Source: Pseudomonadota bacterium
GTDB lineage: Bacteria > Pseudomonadota > Alphaproteobacteria > Rhizobiales > Devosiaceae
Length of the DNA: 64,000 bases
Direction: 5' to 3'
Assembly (NCBI GenBank): GCA_023393475.1
Contig: JAEWLC010000090.1
Location: forward strand, 1-64,000
The notes beneath the pieces were generated by a model, which saw only the letters and a program-made list of their open reading frames with translations, searched no databases and had not been told where the DNA came from. Shown piece by piece: positions 63,640 to 64,000 of the stretch (its first letter is position 1; the number at the start of each line of letters is the position of its first letter). Position numbers and translations under genes: made by a program.

Positions 63640-64000
63640 TCACACATCCGCGCCCATCGCCTTGGCGATGGCGCGGAAATCATGCTCGGAAATCTCGAAC
63701 AGGCCGAAGCGCATCTGGTAGCCCCAGTTGCGGTTGCCGCGGGTGAACTCGAGCGTGTCGAGCAGCTGCGCGATCGGGGCTTCGGCGGCGTCGGCATAGT
63801 CGACGTTGCGCCGCCACGGCACGAAATCGCCGCCCATCACACCCTGGTAGAGCTCCTCGTCGCGGACGCGGCCGATGGTGACGAAGCTCTGGAGCCTGTC
63901 CTTGCCGCCCATCGTCTCGGCCGGGGAGTAGTAGGCGACGCCGTCGCCGGCGCGGATGCGCTGCAGCGGGGCTTTCTTGCCGTGGTTCACCTGCATGAAA
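63640..64000 (-). CDS. EVE-domain protein, 5' end beyond the window
   Basis: Partial: at least 120 residues are visible, and the frame continues past 64000. The N-terminal visible segment FMQVNHGKKAPLQRI is internal to EVE-domain (UPF0310) proteins, so the ATG at 63996 is not the start. PUA-like EVE folds bind modified bases in DNA or RNA. The C-terminus RFGLFEISEHDFRAIAKAMG is typical. It ends three bases from pyc, convergent. Confidence 0.88.
   Translation of the reverse strand, partial: FMQVNHGKKAPLQRIRAGDGVAYYSPAETMGGKDRLQSFVTIGRVRDEELYQGVMGGDFVPWRRNVDYADAAEAPIAQLLDTLEFTRGNRNWGYQMRFGLFEISEHDFRAIAKAMGADV

Overview
The window is GC-rich, densely coded bacterial DNA with no transposase, integrase, rRNA, tRNA or CRISPR array that I could see. 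The gene set points to an alphaproteobacterium of the order Hyphomicrobiales: many solute-binding ABC transporters of the RbsABC, Ugp and Liv types, a PhnGHIJKL C-P lyase operon followed by a hexapeptide acyltransferase and phnCDEE, a CheD/CheT-like pair, and dispersed GC-rich palindromic intergenic repeats. A Devosia-like genus would fit, but that is only an impression.

Layout, left to right. (1) 1-9.7 kb, sugar uptake. A Tat-exported family-1 sugar-binding protein diverges from a LacI regulator, with two identical 12-bp palindromes between them. A DUF2264 protein follows, then an RbsB-RbsA-RbsC type operon that diverges from a second LacI regulator. (2) 9.7-16.8 kb: serine ammonia-lyase sdaA, then ugpBAEC with a Pho box in front and a TIM-barrel sugar-phosphate isomerase behind. 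(3) 16.8-26.5 kb: an EamA exporter, a flavin monooxygenase, a second RbsB/single-domain ATPase/RbsC system, a FadR-type GntR regulator, L-rhamnonate dehydratase, a short-chain dehydrogenase and a Gfo/Idh/MocA oxidoreductase. This looks like uptake and non-phosphorylating oxidation of a deoxy-sugar acid. (4) 26.8-37.3 kb, phosphonate island: phnF diverging from phnGHIJKL plus an acyltransferase, then phnCDE1E2. Pho-box-like 11-bp-period repeats precede phnCDEE and phnG, and a GntR-type palindrome lies in front of phnG. phnM, phnN and phnP are not in the window. (5) 37.3-42.2 kb: an orphan MalK/UgpC-type ATPase, kynureninase, a CheT-like small protein with a DxxxQ motif, cheD, and a RES-Xre toxin-antitoxin pair. 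(6) 42.2-47.3 kb: livHMGF, methylglyoxal synthase and two small proteins. (7) 47.3-56.7 kb, chemotaxis: two tandem paralogous chemoreceptors that end in CheR-docking-like pentapeptides, a CheY, cheB, cheR and a third receptor with a membrane hairpin but no periplasmic sensor. cheA and cheW are not here. (8) 57-64 kb: the liv binding protein, a glycine-betaine-type binding protein, a DSP-like phosphatase, pyruvate carboxylase, and an EVE-domain gene cut by the right edge.

Two themes tie the region together. The first is phosphate-responsive phosphorus scavenging: ugp and phn share the same kind of triple 7-bp repeat. The second is carbohydrate and amino-acid uptake, in which three binding-protein genes are each followed by a strong hairpin before the membrane genes. 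The most unusual points are a palindromic repeat that has become coding sequence at the end of phnI, a PhnE2 permease with a roughly 200-residue periplasmic insert, the CheT-like candidate, a 26-bp near-perfect inverted repeat upstream of livG, and a GntR gene whose best start codon is not ATG, GTG or TTG.
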